Shown here piece after piece: positions 11,086 through 23,721 of a stretch of 64,000 nt of DNA. Position 1 is the stretch's first letter. Every line of letters starts with the position of its first letter. The translations under genes were made by a program, and so were the position numbers. The stretch covers positions 27,163,227-27,227,226 of the forward strand of contig OW028576.1 of the NCBI GenBank assembly GCA_932294295.1, written 5' to 3'. The notes beneath the pieces are model-generated. The model made no database searches, had not been told where the DNA came from, and saw only the letters and a program-made list of their open reading frames with translations. This DNA is from Alitta virens (taxonomy: Eukaryota > Annelida > Polychaeta > Phyllodocida > Nereididae).

Positions 11086-13712
11086 CTATGGCCTTACAGG
11101 ATCAGAATCAGGTATTCCAATATTTGCATTGGCTTGAATAAAGCTTTTCAGTCTGTTCCAGCAAACTTCTCTTTCTGAATCAGATTCTCCATACTCAATA
11201 TGATTATAGAAATGAGTGATTCTACTGACGTAATTATGCTCATTCCCATCAACTTGCTCTTTGCATAAGAAAAGAACTGATTCCTCTCCTTTAGCCAAGA
11301 TCATTTCAAGCTCCCAAAGACAAACACCATCTTCACAGAAGTTAGGTGATATTATGCTCATACAGGTAGTAGCAGCATTTAAGGAAGCAACCGATGATGT
11401 CTTAGGATCTCCTATGTCAATGTCACGTCTGCGTGAAAAAGTTGAATAACCCCATTGTTCTTCGAGTCTTGGTACAACTTCTTCATAAAGCCAGTCTGTA
11501 TCTTCAGCAGCACAAGAAATGTACACATGTGGTGCATCATCTCTACACAGTTGTTCTACACTGCCATGTCCACTGGTTCGTAGCACTTCACTCCTTCTGT
11601 TTTGCCGTAGATGATCTTTCATGATATAATATCGGAATTGGATTCTGTAACGATTCTTGTACATGAGTCCCAAAACAATGACAAGAAAAGCAGTAGGAAA
11701 TAGTGTAGCCAGCACAACTGAAAGATGTGTTCTTGTCATGAAACATGTGAAGGTCATCCAAGTCGTGTCTATGTCAGCGATCATGTTACCTTCCGCACAT
11801 GTCATAGTATTACGGCTTTGAATTTGTACTTCAGTTGTCTGAAACCACCTGATAAATGGTAGAGACTGGCAGGTGCAATCAAATTTATTTCCAGACATAT
11901 CCATCCATACTTCATGTTTATTAACAAGTTCATCAATTGATTGCATGAATGCTTCGCTTACTGATGTAATAATATTTTGAGAAATGTCAATGGTTTTGAT
12001 GGCAGGCGATCCACTTAAGTCTAGATTTAAAGTAGTGAGATAATTTTGATTTAGTTTTATCACTTCTAACAAAGGTAGATCTCTGAATGAACTTTGCTGA
12101 ATATAATTAATGTTGTTATTGCCAAGATCAATATGCTTAAGCTTTCTCATTAACTCAAATGGGGACAATTTTGCTTCTTTTGTGCCAATATTCCTCAAGT
12201 TGTTTCCATTCAATAAGAGTTTCTGTAAATTTGGATAGTTCAATGGCTTCCATGCGAAGTTGTTAAAACCACATTTGCGTGCATCCAATATTTGCAAATT
12301 AGTCAGATTTCTCAGCGTCTTAAATCGTCCAAAAAAATTTGAATTTGCAATGCTAAGATATGATAGTTGATTTAAGGGATTGAACTGGAACTGAAACACA
12401 TCCATCATGCCAAATGTGAAGTGTTCAAAGTAGAAATAACGAAGGGATAATGGTAAGTTTCTCAATAGTAATTGACCTTCTTCATAAGGTGCATCTGGAT
12501 CGAAATCATTGTGTTCTGGAGCAATAGATGGGAAGACATCTTCTGGTCGTTTGCGGAAGAATAAATTAGGTTCATCATGAATATTATCTGAATCACAAAA
12601 CTTGCCATAAAATTCCTTTTCACTGAATCCTACATCTCCAAAATAACTTAAGTCAGCTGTCTCCATCTTAGTCTTGTTGAAAATGTCAATCAGTTTCTCC
12701 ACATTCTGAGGACTATAGTTCACGTATATCATATTTGCTGGGAATCCAAGATACTGCAAATTTGGCAAACTTAGAAAGAACTCAAAATTTCTAATATATA
12801 GATGTCCTGTGTTCATGAACCGTGCTGACCAGTTTTGCAGGTCATACCAAGAACTAGAATATTTGTACTCTGATAGGACAATTTTTCCTTCTCCTGCTCC
12901 TGTCCAGTCTATGATTAAAGTTCGCAGTGTAGACTCTGGTAATTTGTTAACAGCGTCAGTGATATTGCTGTAATACAAATTCTTATTACAGGCAAAATTC
13001 AGGTACTTCAATTCCTTCAGTGGCTGGAGAGCATGTGGACAAATCTTTGTAATGCCAGAATTTCTGAGGGATAACATTTCCAGAGACACATTTGACAATG
13101 TCTTAAAAGTGTTACAGCCCAAAGCACCTCCATCAGTATTAAGACCATCAGAGCCAAGAATCATCAAATAGGTCAGATTGGTCAGGTCCCCAAAAACTGG
13201 GCCAAGATCGGCATCTTTGACAAAATGCATTGAAAGCTGCTGTAAACTTTTTAATGGCTGAAATGCTTCATCTGGATAACTTTGAATAAAATCCTTGCAT
13301 TCATTATTCACCAACTGTAGAGTTTTAAGATGTGGTGTGGCGTTAAATATCCCATTGAAATTGGAGTCATTGATACATAATTTGTTTCTTCTAAAATCCA
13401 ACTCGTTAAGATTTTTTAGTCCCCTGAGTGCATTTCGACTTATGTGGCTGATTTGATTGTTGTTCAAGTACAGGTTTATCAATTTTGTTAAGTTTAAAAA
13501 CACATCGTCTTTGAGTGATGTTAAGTTGTTCTGAGCTAAATCAAGGGTAGTCACTTTGCCATCTATTTGCTTTGGAACATCTGTCATTCCACACCCTCGG
13601 CAAGTATATGTTGTGTGATTCATGTTGTATTTACAGCAGGTGTCAGCACTTGTGTCTCCCTGGTGGATTCCTTCCAAAATGTAAACCAGCAAGAGCCAAA
13701 CGGACCGGTTTC
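11086..13712 (-). CDS. Toll-like receptor, main coding exon
   Basis: An open frame of about 870 codons encodes an innate immune receptor of the single-cysteine-cluster Toll type. A hydrophobic N-terminus (W-L-L-L-V-Y-I-L) is followed by an LRR N-cap with C-C and C-R-G-C, about twenty leucine-rich repeats, and one LRR C-cap (about residues 605-650, C-T-C). A membrane span follows near 660-685, then a TIR domain from about 720 to the end. No ATG precedes the signal segment in frame. A clean acceptor, CTGCTCCTTCAG, ends at 13713, so the start codon probably lies in a short upstream exon that I could not locate. The TIR is divergent: box 1 reads V-Y-I-S, the BB-loop region reads R-R-D-I-D-I-G-D without the usual Pro, and the box 3 Phe-Trp is Cys-Trp. 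Ligand unknown; signalling through a MyD88-type adaptor is assumed from the family. Confidence 0.93.
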
Positions 13713-13719
13713 CTGAAGG

Positions 13720-15640
13720 AGCAGAAATATATTTACTGATTTTTCATGGAGAATTTGAATATTGTTTATTATTGTCCATTGTATTATTAATAACATTAGG
13801 TAAGTATTTAAATCACTGTAAAATACATTGTATAAACAATAAAAAATAAATGGAGGAACTTTTTCAACTTTAAAAAGATATAAAATAAAAAAAACATTTA
13901 GCATTTTTAAATAGCCTAGTATGTGTGATGCATGGATCATTAAGGTCTTCTATTGTTTTTGTGTTTTTTATTTCAATTCCTGTAAACTGCTGTTTTAGAA
14001 TGATTTTTGCATCACACTTTAAGATATTGATGCAGAATCAGTTGTTGTAGTTGTTTTGTGTTCAACTGCCGAAGCCGCAAACAGTAGTCATGATTTGAGA
14101 TGCCACTTATCATGTAATGGAATCAGTAATCCTGGCTACAGTCATACATTTGTTTAACAAATTTAGAACTTTCAGTCAGAACATCAATATTCCCATTTTA
14201 TTACTTAAATCAATAAAATATATGGTTTCCTGTAATATTATATGGTAATGTCAGGATTGTAATAATTAGCATTCTTCATGAAAGTGTTTGATTTCTTCTG
14301 AGAATGTCAGAAGTGCAATGTTACTAAACAATATTCATATGACAAAACCTGCCTGGTGGAATTTCAGCTCTTAAGATTCTTTCAAAAGTTTCCTGTTACC
14401 CTACACAAACAGTTTTTCTTCAATTTCCACTTCATTCTAGAAGCTTGGCATTGTGGATACAATAATGTAGCATTTGAAACATCAATAAATATGGTAAACC
14501 TCCTAGCTGTATTACCCATTTGGCATCGGGGTTCTTTTTTGTTGGAAAATAAGCATGATCAGAGGAAAAAAAATGATGGTTCTCTAAAATAGGCTACACT
14601 TGTTCCAGATCATTTTTCTTTTGTGCATTGTTTATCAATTGTTTATCAAAGGCTGAGTTAACTGCTGTAGTAAACATTTTGTAGTTGCTATATTTGGATT
14701 TTAAAAATGTATGAAAGTTTGCACTGAGGTGTATTTTTTACAAAGTGTGAAACTTAACATAACTAAAAAGTTAACTATATTTACATTATTTGGTTTATAA
14801 ACTTGCTAAATGGTTCAATGATGAAATCCACTTCACATTTTTTGGTCAAAATATTGCTGTGCATTCTTTCAGTAATTATGCATTTTCCATCATTACTATG
14901 TTTTGACAATTTCCCTGTGTCGAACTGAAGTTTGACAACAAAGGTTTGTACCCTGCTAATGGATGTTGAATACATGAACATCAATCTCTGTATGTTACGC
15001 TATTCAGGTGTGTACAGGGGTGAGCTCATTTCTGTTGTACTTTATTTTTTCAATCAGTGATTTTCATTCAGTGATCCTACATAGTAAGATTATTCCTATC
15101 ATGAACATATTACGTGGCTTGTTGAACATTATAATTCACAATAAGCATAAACTCACTCCTATATCAAAATAATATATATACATTTTGTATCATGGACTAA
15201 GAATTTTTTTTTTTTCTGCGACCTGTGGTTATTCACAGAAAAGAAAGTTTATGAACTTAATCAGCTGTTAATGAATAAACTAAAATGGTTTCCGGTTTGA
15301 GAAAGGGCAGAAATCATGATGAGAAAAGTAACATACAGTGAGGGTAAATGCCACTTAGTTTAAAAAACTAACAGTAAATTGAAGTATTTTATTCTTGACA
15401 TTGGTCCAATTTTAACCATCCCATGCTTTGCATGATGATACTGATAAAAAAATTTAGCATATGCTAATACAGTACAACTCATTGAATCTGGCGCAGTTTT
15501 GCCGTCTCTAGCTATAGCATATATATGTATACATTTGTAGTTATTACCCCCATATTCTGGAGTTAACTCACATTTTTCTTGCTTCTATCTCTCCACTGAG
15601 CTAACTTATACTCCACAAATTGGTTTGATTGTTTATTTTT
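13720..15640. other. Intergenic upstream of the intact Toll-like receptor
   Basis: No protein-like frame. A 5' exon and promoter of the receptor must lie in or beyond this stretch, but no TATA box with a following ATG exon and in-phase donor stood out. The rest is AT-rich sequence without recognisable elements. Confidence 0.5.
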
Positions 15641-15644
15641 ATTA

Positions 15645-15945
15645 ACTGAGCTGCTGGGTGGCCTAACGGTTAAGACATTTGCCAATTCTACTTTGGCCAG
15701 CTCTGTTTAAGGTACCGGGTTTAATCCCCAGCCCCGGCACTCTTCATGAGCTACATATCAGCTGGATGTCGATCGCATGAGACATTAAACTGGAGGTGTC
15801 TTGTACTCAGTGTCTATGCTGAGGCAAATAAAAGACACAGCCATGGGGTAAGTGTGTAAAATGCTGTGATCATATAAGCTGACTAAGCTTCAGACACAGC
15901 ATGAAGACATTGACACTGACAACCCTTATTATGCAAGAAAAATTG
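15645..15945 (+). mobile_element. tRNA-derived SINE (family 1, head plus body)
   Basis: The head at about 15655-15730 resembles a tRNA gene with an internal pol III promoter: an A-box-like GGTGGCCTAACGGTTAAG and a B-box-like GGTACCGGGTTTAATCC. It continues into a body with CATGAGCTACATATCAGCTGGATGTCG broken here as ATGAGCTACAT / CAGCTGGATG / GCATGAGACATTAAA. A core TCTATGCTGAGGCAAATAAA is followed by CCATGGGGTAA. The same body recurs near 20.1-20.4 kb, and in reverse near 19.7 kb, 24.8-25.2 kb and 55.2-55.6 kb, so it is a real dispersed family rather than a single decayed tRNA. Confidence 0.75.
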
Positions 15946-15949
15946 AAAA

Positions 15950-16066
15950 TGTAACGCCCGCCCTCCTGCCTATCGGACAAGCACTTAACAATTTAAATGA
16001 TGCCTGTGTGCTATGTGGGATTTGCTGAGGGTTTAGCTGCAGTGCAGCCTATGTTTTTTCAGGTAA
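15950..16066 (+). repeat. Dispersed repeat R, copy 1
   Basis: A block beginning TGTAACGCCCGC, with CTCCTGCC, GGACAA, then ATGATGC, GTGTGCTATGTG, GATTTGCTGAGG and ending GCAGCCTAT. It is shared with 39.56-39.75 kb (same strand) and 28.12-28.31 kb (reverse strand). It directly follows a SINE body here, so it could be that family's 3' part or an independent element. No coding potential. Confidence 0.7.
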
Positions 16067-16069
16067 ATA

Positions 16070-18475
16070 TTTGAGAGTAGTACTTACCAATCATGATTGG
16101 CGATGCTTTGAAATCTGAATGATCTTTTTTGTAGCGTTTCTTCTGCAATTAAGAAATGTTATGATCATTATGAATATGCCTTTGATAATATACAGTAATA
16201 ATGCAATTACATAAATGCAACTAGCATGGATATAATTTATTTATCTAATAACTATATCTCCAATTAAACAATTTGTCAGATACACTGCGTGCATACTTAT
16301 TATGAAAGTATGTTATTGTTCAATAATTCTAAAAGTTAACAAGCAATGATGTATGCAGTGATTAAAAAGCTCTACCCCAGCCAAGCACTTTAGATGATAG
16401 CAAAAGAATCCTCATCATTTATGCTTAATGTGAAATGAAGCAAAACTGATGAAATTTCAGTGAGCATAATTATTATGCAAATCACAACCGCATCACTTTT
16501 GCCACTTTATTTTGGAAACATTGTGGAATGATAACTTGTTCAATAGCACACAGGGATGGAATAACATCTAGGACAGCACCTAAAACAGTTTTAATTGCAT
16601 CTTTTTTATTAACTTTTTCAAAATAAGCAGTAATACCATGTCACTATTTCAGTATTGTTGGTATCTTTTTCAATTCAAAAGTGGGATTAAGTCGATGTAA
16701 ATTTTTTCCAGTCCCAGTTTTGGGCTAAGAAGGTAAAGTGAACCCCTGCAGCCTCGTCATGAACATCCTTTTCTTACCCTTATTGATGAATTTTGGACGG
16801 TTTGTGGGTTTGTCTCTTGTCATTTTGGCGTAATCCCTTAGAAATGAGCCTACCCATTGAATAACAGTAATGCACTCTGTATAGGTCATATCAAGCTATT
16901 TCAGATCAATTACTTTATTTTTTTGTTTCTGGGATAGAGGGATTGACCTTTTAAAGTATTTGGTGATCTCTGCTATCACAATCCACAAATGGCTGTGCAA
17001 ATATATGGATGGAATATATGTATTTCCCAACCGTACTGAACTTCATAGGCAAAAGCAATGTTTTCTATTTTATACTGATGGACACTTCAAATACAGATCC
17101 ATTAATATACTTGACTGTCCTTGATTTACCTTTCATTTGTGCATAGTATCATTAAATGGTCAAATCTTATCGATTTGATGCTTGGAATTATGTTGGGTAC
17201 CTAATAGCCAAATCTGGAGGTCAGACTGGGTTTATCGATTCCGCAGAATATGAACTCATTAAAATGTAGAACAAGCTTTCCATCCTTCGAAAATGCTAAA
17301 AATAATTGTTACAAGAGCTAAAAAGGAAGTTGGAATATTATTGTTGAATGTTTTGTGCAGTTTGGATAAATATACGAATAATACAAATGTATGTGTTTGT
17401 TACACCATATGAGGATATCGTGCGACATAAACTAGAGGTACATACATTACAGTTTCAAATTTGTGTTTGCTCTGCTCTTCTTATATGCTTTTTACAATAT
17501 TCAATGATATATTCCAAATTTCATCAAACTTTCTGGTTATTTCTGATACTTGAATAATAATTATACACACCTAAATTTGACCAAATATTAATTCTATAGC
17601 ACAAAATATATTGGCACAAGATGTCTGTACACCTTCAACAAGGAAATAAAACAGATTTCAAAACACAGTGGCACTTCATTGCTTAAATATATAATAGTTA
17701 TGCACCCAGTGTATATTGAACTGAAGACAATTTCAGATCAATTTACCTTTTTTTTTTAGTTTCATTGGTCATAGTTGATTTAAATACTTTTTTTGCACAG
17801 TTCTCAGAACATTATCATGCTCCAATGCAAAAATCCGTACTAAGTGTTGTTATACTGAATTATATGTATATTACCTTTCATGCAGTGAAGTGTGAAACTT
17901 GTGTAGTGGTGCTTGTCTGACTCCCAAAAACGCAATAGAATGTGTTCTGTGTTCATCCGGGTGTTGTATATATATGCTAATAAAGTATTAAAAACACATT
18001 TTGACCTGAGCCAGTTTGGGGAAAACCATTTTTAGCAACATTTAATCATGTTTTAAACTTCCTAGTGCAGCAAATAGGTCAGTTTTATCTTAACTTTAGA
18101 ATAACATTTTTTAATTGATGCATCATGAATTAAATAACATGTTCTTCCTGAAATATATATATTTATTCTGTAATATCAAATATGCCTAACTATATCCATT
18201 CCTTTGCATATCATTGGATGTATCTTTGGCCTCAGAACGAATCCTCCAAAGATGTTAGCATACTGCACACACTGTTTACCACAAATGATTCAGTATCTTT
18301 TGTACTCAACTATATTTTAACTTTTCAACTATATTTTACCTTTTTGTAAAATACTGCCTTTATAATGTTGATGCTGTTGTAACAGTAGCACAAGGTAAAA
18401 TGAAACAATCAGATTGCATTAGAAATGAAGATTGTTCTAAGTTAGCCCACATGACATTGTGATACTTTCGATTCA
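16070..18475. other. Intergenic, no gene recognised
   Basis: No protein-like frame on either strand and no inverted repeat, SINE head or exon that I can support. Frames here are short and bounded by AT-rich stops. Confidence 0.55.
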
Positions 18476-18476
18476 A

Positions 18477-18669
18477 TGGGTGGGTGGGTGGGTGATTAGG
18501 GCTTTACGTCCTGTATTTCTGCACCTGCTGGGCTAATTAGGACAGGCAGAGACCATGGCAATGAGATGAAGGATGAAACAGCCATCCAACTTAGGCTCGA
18601 CCGGGAATCGAACCCGGGACCCAGCGGTTGGAAGCCCAGAGCGCTACCTCTGAGCTAGGCCCCCGCCCT
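18477..18669 (-). mobile_element. tRNA-derived SINE (family 2), with tRNA-Gly-like head
   Basis: On the minus strand the element starts with a tRNA-like head containing TAGCTCAGAGGTAG (A box), a CTTCCAA loop like that of tRNA-Gly(TCC), and GGGTTCGATTCCC (B box). A body of about 110 nt follows, with AAGTTGGATGG, TCATTGCCATGGTCTC, CAGGTGCAGAAATACAGG and GTAAAGCC. It ends in a (TGGG)n-type simple repeat. The acceptor-stem ends do not pair, so it is not a functional tRNA gene. A second copy is at about 34.9-35.04 kb on the plus strand. Confidence 0.8.
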
Positions 18670-19625
18670 TTCGATTCAATGGACTGGAATCAAAGTGCTA
18701 GCATAAAGTATGCCAATTTATTTGTTGCATAACATAATTTTATACCAGGATATACACTGTGTTATAAGTTTCTTCAGATCAGATTCTTAATACTACTTAC
18801 TTTTGTGACATATACTCTAGTACAATCAAACATGAACAGGAAAATATATATGAAGATTAGATGAAAAAAAATGAATAATTTTAGATATGTCAAAACATAG
18901 AAATTAAATCAAGCATCAGACATAATATTATACTGACTGTTACACAGTTTACTATATCAATATTATTCCACGTTATGTTATATTGTTATTTATTTTGTGT
19001 CACATGAAATATTCATATTTCTTTGGATAGCATCTTCATGCTTCATATTATGTTTATCTTTAATTCTAATTTGTAAGAAAACTGTTCTAAATATTTGAAA
19101 ATGACTAATCATATTCAAATTAATTAATTGACATGCATTTAAATAAAAAAAAAGTCTTTTGCAATTCAAATTGTTTTATAAAATATAAAACTGGGATTAA
19201 CGTTGTTATACATTGGTCATCACCAGTAGGGTGTCCCAATGAAACTAAAAGTCATAGAACTCCGGGTTCAGCATTTAAAAAAATTATTGCTATCAATATA
19301 TTCCCCATATCGTTTTTCTTTGGTGGTTGTTCCTGGTAGGAATAAAAGCCTTATCAGTAAAATTCCCACATGAGGTTAATGGTTTATTCGTGCCAAAAAG
19401 TCCCCAAAAAGATTTTTGGCATATCAACCACATCTGATGTCATTAATTTCTCATGTCACTGATCAGTAAGGTCAAAGAAAGAATTGCCAAGAAAATTATT
19501 GTGTTTTGTTTCATAAAACAGCTAAGTTGATTTATGGGATTGATAGTGTCAAATAATATACCATCTTCAAGTGGTTATACCAAAATGAGTGTATTAAGTT
19601 AAACACTGCAAAGATTACACTGTTA
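18670..19625. other. Intergenic, no gene recognised
   Basis: AT-rich; no convincing coding frame, repeat or RNA gene. Confidence 0.55.
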
Positions 19626-19630
19626 CATAA

Positions 19631-19800
19631 TTGATAGATAGATAGATATGGAAAAGGCAGCCCTCTAATGCAAGTTCTTGCAGCTCCCAAGGGTGGAATA
19701 GAGCAGTCCACCCATGTCACACATTTACCCCATAGGTAGGATATTATATTCACCTCTGTATATACACCAGGTACATGGAACGACCATTTAAACATCTCAT
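19631..19800 (-). mobile_element. SINE family 1 copy, reverse, with (GATA)n tail
   Basis: A GATA tetranucleotide run at 19634-19650 is followed by GGCAGCCCTCTAA, AAGTTCTTGC and then CATTTACCCCATAGGTAGGAT. These are the reverse complement of the 3' half and core of the SINE at 20.06-20.40 kb. The two copies point away from each other with their simple-repeat tails outermost, forming an inverted pair of about 770 bp. Confidence 0.65.
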
Positions 19801-20061
19801 CCGAACAATAAAAGAAAAAATACCCGTACCAATACAAGATATAGCAAATGCATACAAAAAGGTGTGTAGAACCTTGTTCTAGCTGCTAATTTTAAAATGT
19901 TTGCCCAGTCAAGCACCCCCCCCCCCCCGCACTGGGGCCTCCACCAATGATGACACACAATAATTTTGCTCATACCCAAACCTACTTCAATATATATTTG
20001 ATAAAGAAAGTCCAATTCAGGATGTCTAATGTTTGCATATTGGCAACATGACATTCAAAAA

Positions 20062-20400
20062 GAGATAACAGGCATGAATCACCCATCTAAAAGCCCAGTT
20101 GGGTTTAGTGCAGTGAAGTGGACCCATGTACCGCCTACAATTTGATTACAGTCCCACCTGCCTATAAAGAAATCTTTGCAGATGTTAGTTAATAATTTTG
20201 GCCTCATGTTAGTTAAATCTACCCCTTGTATTCAATTTCTATGCTGAGGCAAATAAAAAGATCCCACCCATGGGGCAAATGCCTGACATTGGTGGACTCC
20301 TCCTGTCTGTCTGACCTCATCAATTAACCCTCAATAGCAGCAAGAACTTGTTTTAGAGGGCTGCACTTTCCACATCTATCTATCTATCTATCTATCTAGC
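20062..20400 (+). mobile_element. SINE family 1 copy with (ATCT)n tail
   Basis: It contains the family core TCTATGCTGAGGCAAATAAA, the block ATCCCACCCATGGGGCAAAT, a 3' region with GCAAGAACTTGTTTTAGAGG and GCTGCACTTTCCACA, and a tail of ATCT repeats ending at 20398. The head is more decayed than in the copy at 15.65 kb. Confidence 0.7.
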
Positions 20401-22340
20401 AATGACAATCTTTTCCATCAAAGTTTACTTCATAGCGAGGCAGTCTCGTTCGGGAAACCACACTGTTCATCAACAATTAATAATTCAGCTATATATTTAA
20501 AGCAAATTTGTATGCCTGGGAAATTACCTAACTGACATTATAACGTTATGAATAGCATCACCGATGCTCGATTCCATAGTCATTTTATGAGATAATAAGA
20601 TGGGCTATGTCTCCATTGAATTACCAATACATTTTCGTACAAATACAACTTTTGAATTTTGAATATCGGACGCAAATTGAAGGTGCTGTTTTATAATATA
20701 TATTACGAAGCGATGAAGATAATGATTATTTGCCTAGCAATAAAACTGACCATGATATTTTTCAGTGATATCTGATATTCTGAAACGAAATGGAAGCGGC
20801 AGCACATGCACCTATACTACATCAAATAAACTATAAAGAGCTTAATAAATTAACAGTTAAATTTACAGTATTTTACACAAACAGAGACAGGGCTGAAATT
20901 ACATGGCCTTGGAATAGCATGGCTTTATGGAATCGGGCCTTGAGGTCACCATGACACATAGTTATTAGAGGACAAGAGGGTTGTATGTATAATATTTTGT
21001 ACCCAAGATCCCATATACCTTGAAGCCTTGACCATTCTGTACCTCACGTGATATGACCTATTTTAAAGTTCTTGTAAAATTCCATTGACCTTTCTCTATG
21101 TCTTTAAAATAAGAAAAAAAAAAAGTTTTTAAGTTTGTCCACATCAGTCGCGAAAAACATAGTCACTGTTCTAAAGACAAGTATATCTATTTAATCAGAA
21201 ATCTGGGTACATAGACATTCGGGTTGATATCATTGTATTAAAATTGACAGTATAGTAAAACACGGCAGGACTATAAAAATACATGGAAAATATCTAAAAT
21301 ACACAGATAAATGTTTCACCAATAAGTTTTAGATCAAGTTAATGGTTTTATCCTCTCTTAAACTGTGATCTATTAAGTTACCATGGGTAAATATTTAAAT
21401 GGATGAACTAATAAACTTTTCCTGTTTTCAATTAGCATGTACAGTTGTTATTGTGTTGATGATAATTTTGAGGTTTTCATAAATGCCTCAAGCATTCTTG
21501 TTTCAGAATCTATAAGAGATATGACACATAAAGGATATCTTAGGGGTTTAGATTCTGATACTTTACTGTAGTCATTGGATACTTCGTTGGTGTCCTGTTT
21601 TGTGAAGAGTGGCCGTGACATCACTGTTGTTTGTGTACATTTAGTTGTGCCTGATCACTAATATCTTTTGCTTCACACCTTTGAAGGATTAACAAAAAGG
21701 CCTAAATAAGGCATGTTGGCTTTCTTGAATAATATTGTGCAGCTTTGTATGCAGGACCATGGGTCAAAATTGGCTGGGTTAATTTTTCCAAGATATAATT
21801 GAATCTTAAAATTCCCCCCTCTAACATCAATGGACTCATCCTATGTTATTCTGATTTCCCGGAAATTGGCATGGTTCATTTTTTTTATTTCAGGTGTGAA
21901 AGCTTATGTTTTATAATTTTAGTATGTCTGCAGTCTGTTCTGTTAACCCTCATCATGCCCATGTAGCTGTACAAAATACTGCCTAAGAACCTATAACTGT
22001 TAGATGTCATAATTGCAAGTATTAATCAGTCTTATCCTAATGGTGACGATCTATGAGCTGCTGCTCTCTTGTGGACATTGTTGGTGGAAACACTCCAGTT
22101 TCCTGTTTTAGCATGGTCTGAATCTGTTCTTGTATTTGACAGTGCTGTTACCAAAAGTAATAATCTCAGAATTATTTACAAAAATGATGTTAAACCATAT
22201 ATGTTGATGATATATCATGCATGTGGGTCATTGTGGTATTTTAATGTTATTTGCATTTCAAAAGTTGTCTAACATGTACCTTGTGCTTTTGATCAATTGA
22301 TGCTAATGTAGCAATGTGCAATAAGCAATGCATAGGAGTA
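20401..22340. other. Intergenic, no gene recognised
   Basis: No protein-like frame on either strand; scattered A/T runs only. Confidence 0.55.
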
Positions 22341-22345
22341 GTATG

Positions 22346-22545
22346 GAAAGTGGTCGCGAGTGTCTTAATGTTTTATTGTAGTTTATTTTCAATCGGTTTT
22401 TTGGCTACTACGGTCATTAACATGCTCGGTAATGGAGCTTTGGAGCTGTTTTACCCGTCCCTGTTTTTTCCTCGTGGAGAAGTATAGGTCGCAAGTGCGC
22501 TCTTATTTTTAACTTATCTATTTCTCTTCGGTTTTTTGGGACTAT
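22346..22545. repeat. Imperfect direct repeat pair beside the Polinton-like fragment
   Basis: Two stretches of about 55 nt, at about 22350-22405 and 22488-22542, share GTCGC-AGTG, a central T-rich part and CGGTTTTTTGG. They lie about 700 nt beyond the 3' end of the packaging-ATPase remnant on its strand. They may belong to the same mobile element, for instance a terminal region, but nothing proves it. Confidence 0.35.
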
Positions 22546-23068
22546 TCACACATAAACAACTTCCTTGTTTGTTTAGGTATGTTAGCTTTATATGCACAGG
22601 GTAAATAACAAACAATATGCACAATGTAAATAACAATCGGAAATGTTCAAGTCAAACATAGTATAAAGTTCAATCGATAATGTTCAATGCATTAATGCAG
22701 ACATTACTGTTTGCTTACTTGCCGCTGTGTGTTTCAACCCCCATGTGGTGGTGGAGTGACAGCGCGCTGTGTTTTCACCCGAATAGCTAACAAAAAACTC
22801 CAAAACAAGAAACATGAGGCAAAACATAGATAGTCTAGTTTTCCAGGTGAGACCTCTAGTTGTACCTGCCATATTGAAAAAACATATCTTGACATTTGGA
22901 AGATTTTGTTATGTCGAAGGTTTGTCTTAACCCACTTGCACAGTGTCTGGTGGTTTCTGGAGTGATTGTTTTTTGACCCACTGACAAAGTGTCTGGATGT
23001 TTTTTCGTGTGGGCCCTGTTTGCACTAGTCGATGAAATCTTTGTACTAGGTCAATGTCCTTTTGCTCC

Positions 23069-23721
23069 TTAATCCAGCACATAGATGTATTGCTTGTCTT
23101 CACTCAGGTGGGAACGGAATTTCAGTTCTTTTTCACAGTTTGACCAAATTGAGAGATATCCGTATGGTTTGCTGGTTAGTTGCTCAAAAAGTGTCACAAT
23201 TCTTTTTGGGTCTTTTATGTGCACTTTTTGTGCTACGAGTCTGATCACTGTTTCGTCCAGGTTGTTGGGAAACAACACAAGGTGTGTGGTGTTTCTGATT
23301 AAGGTTAACCTTTCTTTTCCTGGGCGAAAAATGTTCTGCGTCGAGAGGATGACGCTGAAGCTCAAGTGATGGCTGTATGCTGTGAATATTTTACTGATGA
23401 GGGGGGAGGAGCATGCTTGTTCGTCCAGGTCTTCAATGACTAGAACCGTTGTTCCATCTGGATTTTTTAAGAGTGGTAACACAATGTTCTCGGGTGGAAT
23501 TCCATCCAGGGTGATTAGTTTGGTTCCAAATTTTTCCTTCCATTGGACCTCATTGGTGGTTGGCACACCTCTCATGTACACTATTCGGGTGAAGTCTTTT
23601 CCAAAATCCCATTTCTGTTTTCTAAAATTTTTCCCAACAGTGTGGATTTACCAGTAGAACTTGCCCCAGAGATGACCATTCGAAACAAAGGAGGCAGACA
23701 ACCATTAAAAACTTGTTCCAT
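23069..23721 (-). pseudogene. Polinton/adintovirus-like packaging ATPase remnant
   Basis: The minus-strand frame opens at an ATG (23719-23721). It holds a Walker A-type P-loop (G-A-S-S-T-G-K-S-T) near residues 19-27, a Walker B-like strand ending V-I-E-D-L-D, and a downstream H-H-L-S-F-S-V-I then T-Q-N-I-F block. These are typical of the FtsK/HerA-type DNA packaging ATPase (A32-like) of Polintons and related viruses. The length of about 216 codons fits the family. It is broken by a frame change at about 23585-23600: the P-loop part runs into TAG at about 23585, while the rest continues in another frame to a TAA near 23069. The integrase tail lies immediately upstream and stops within the same five bases. 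An endogenous, inactivated fragment; no other Polinton gene was found around it. Confidence 0.72.

Noticed and set aside
13620..13940. Minus-strand frame upstream of the intact receptor as its first exon
   Set aside because: It is in a different frame from the receptor across the overlap, and the acceptor at 13713 separates it from the coding exon.
18590..18665. Possible tRNA-Gly gene on the minus strand
   Set aside because: A and B boxes and a CTTCCAA loop are present, but the acceptor ends do not pair and the sequence continues into a body shared with 34.9 kb, so it is a SINE.
22684..22872. Minus-strand frame of 62 codons beyond the packaging ATPase
   Set aside because: Position suggests a further Polinton gene, but the translation has no recognisable feature and may be chance.
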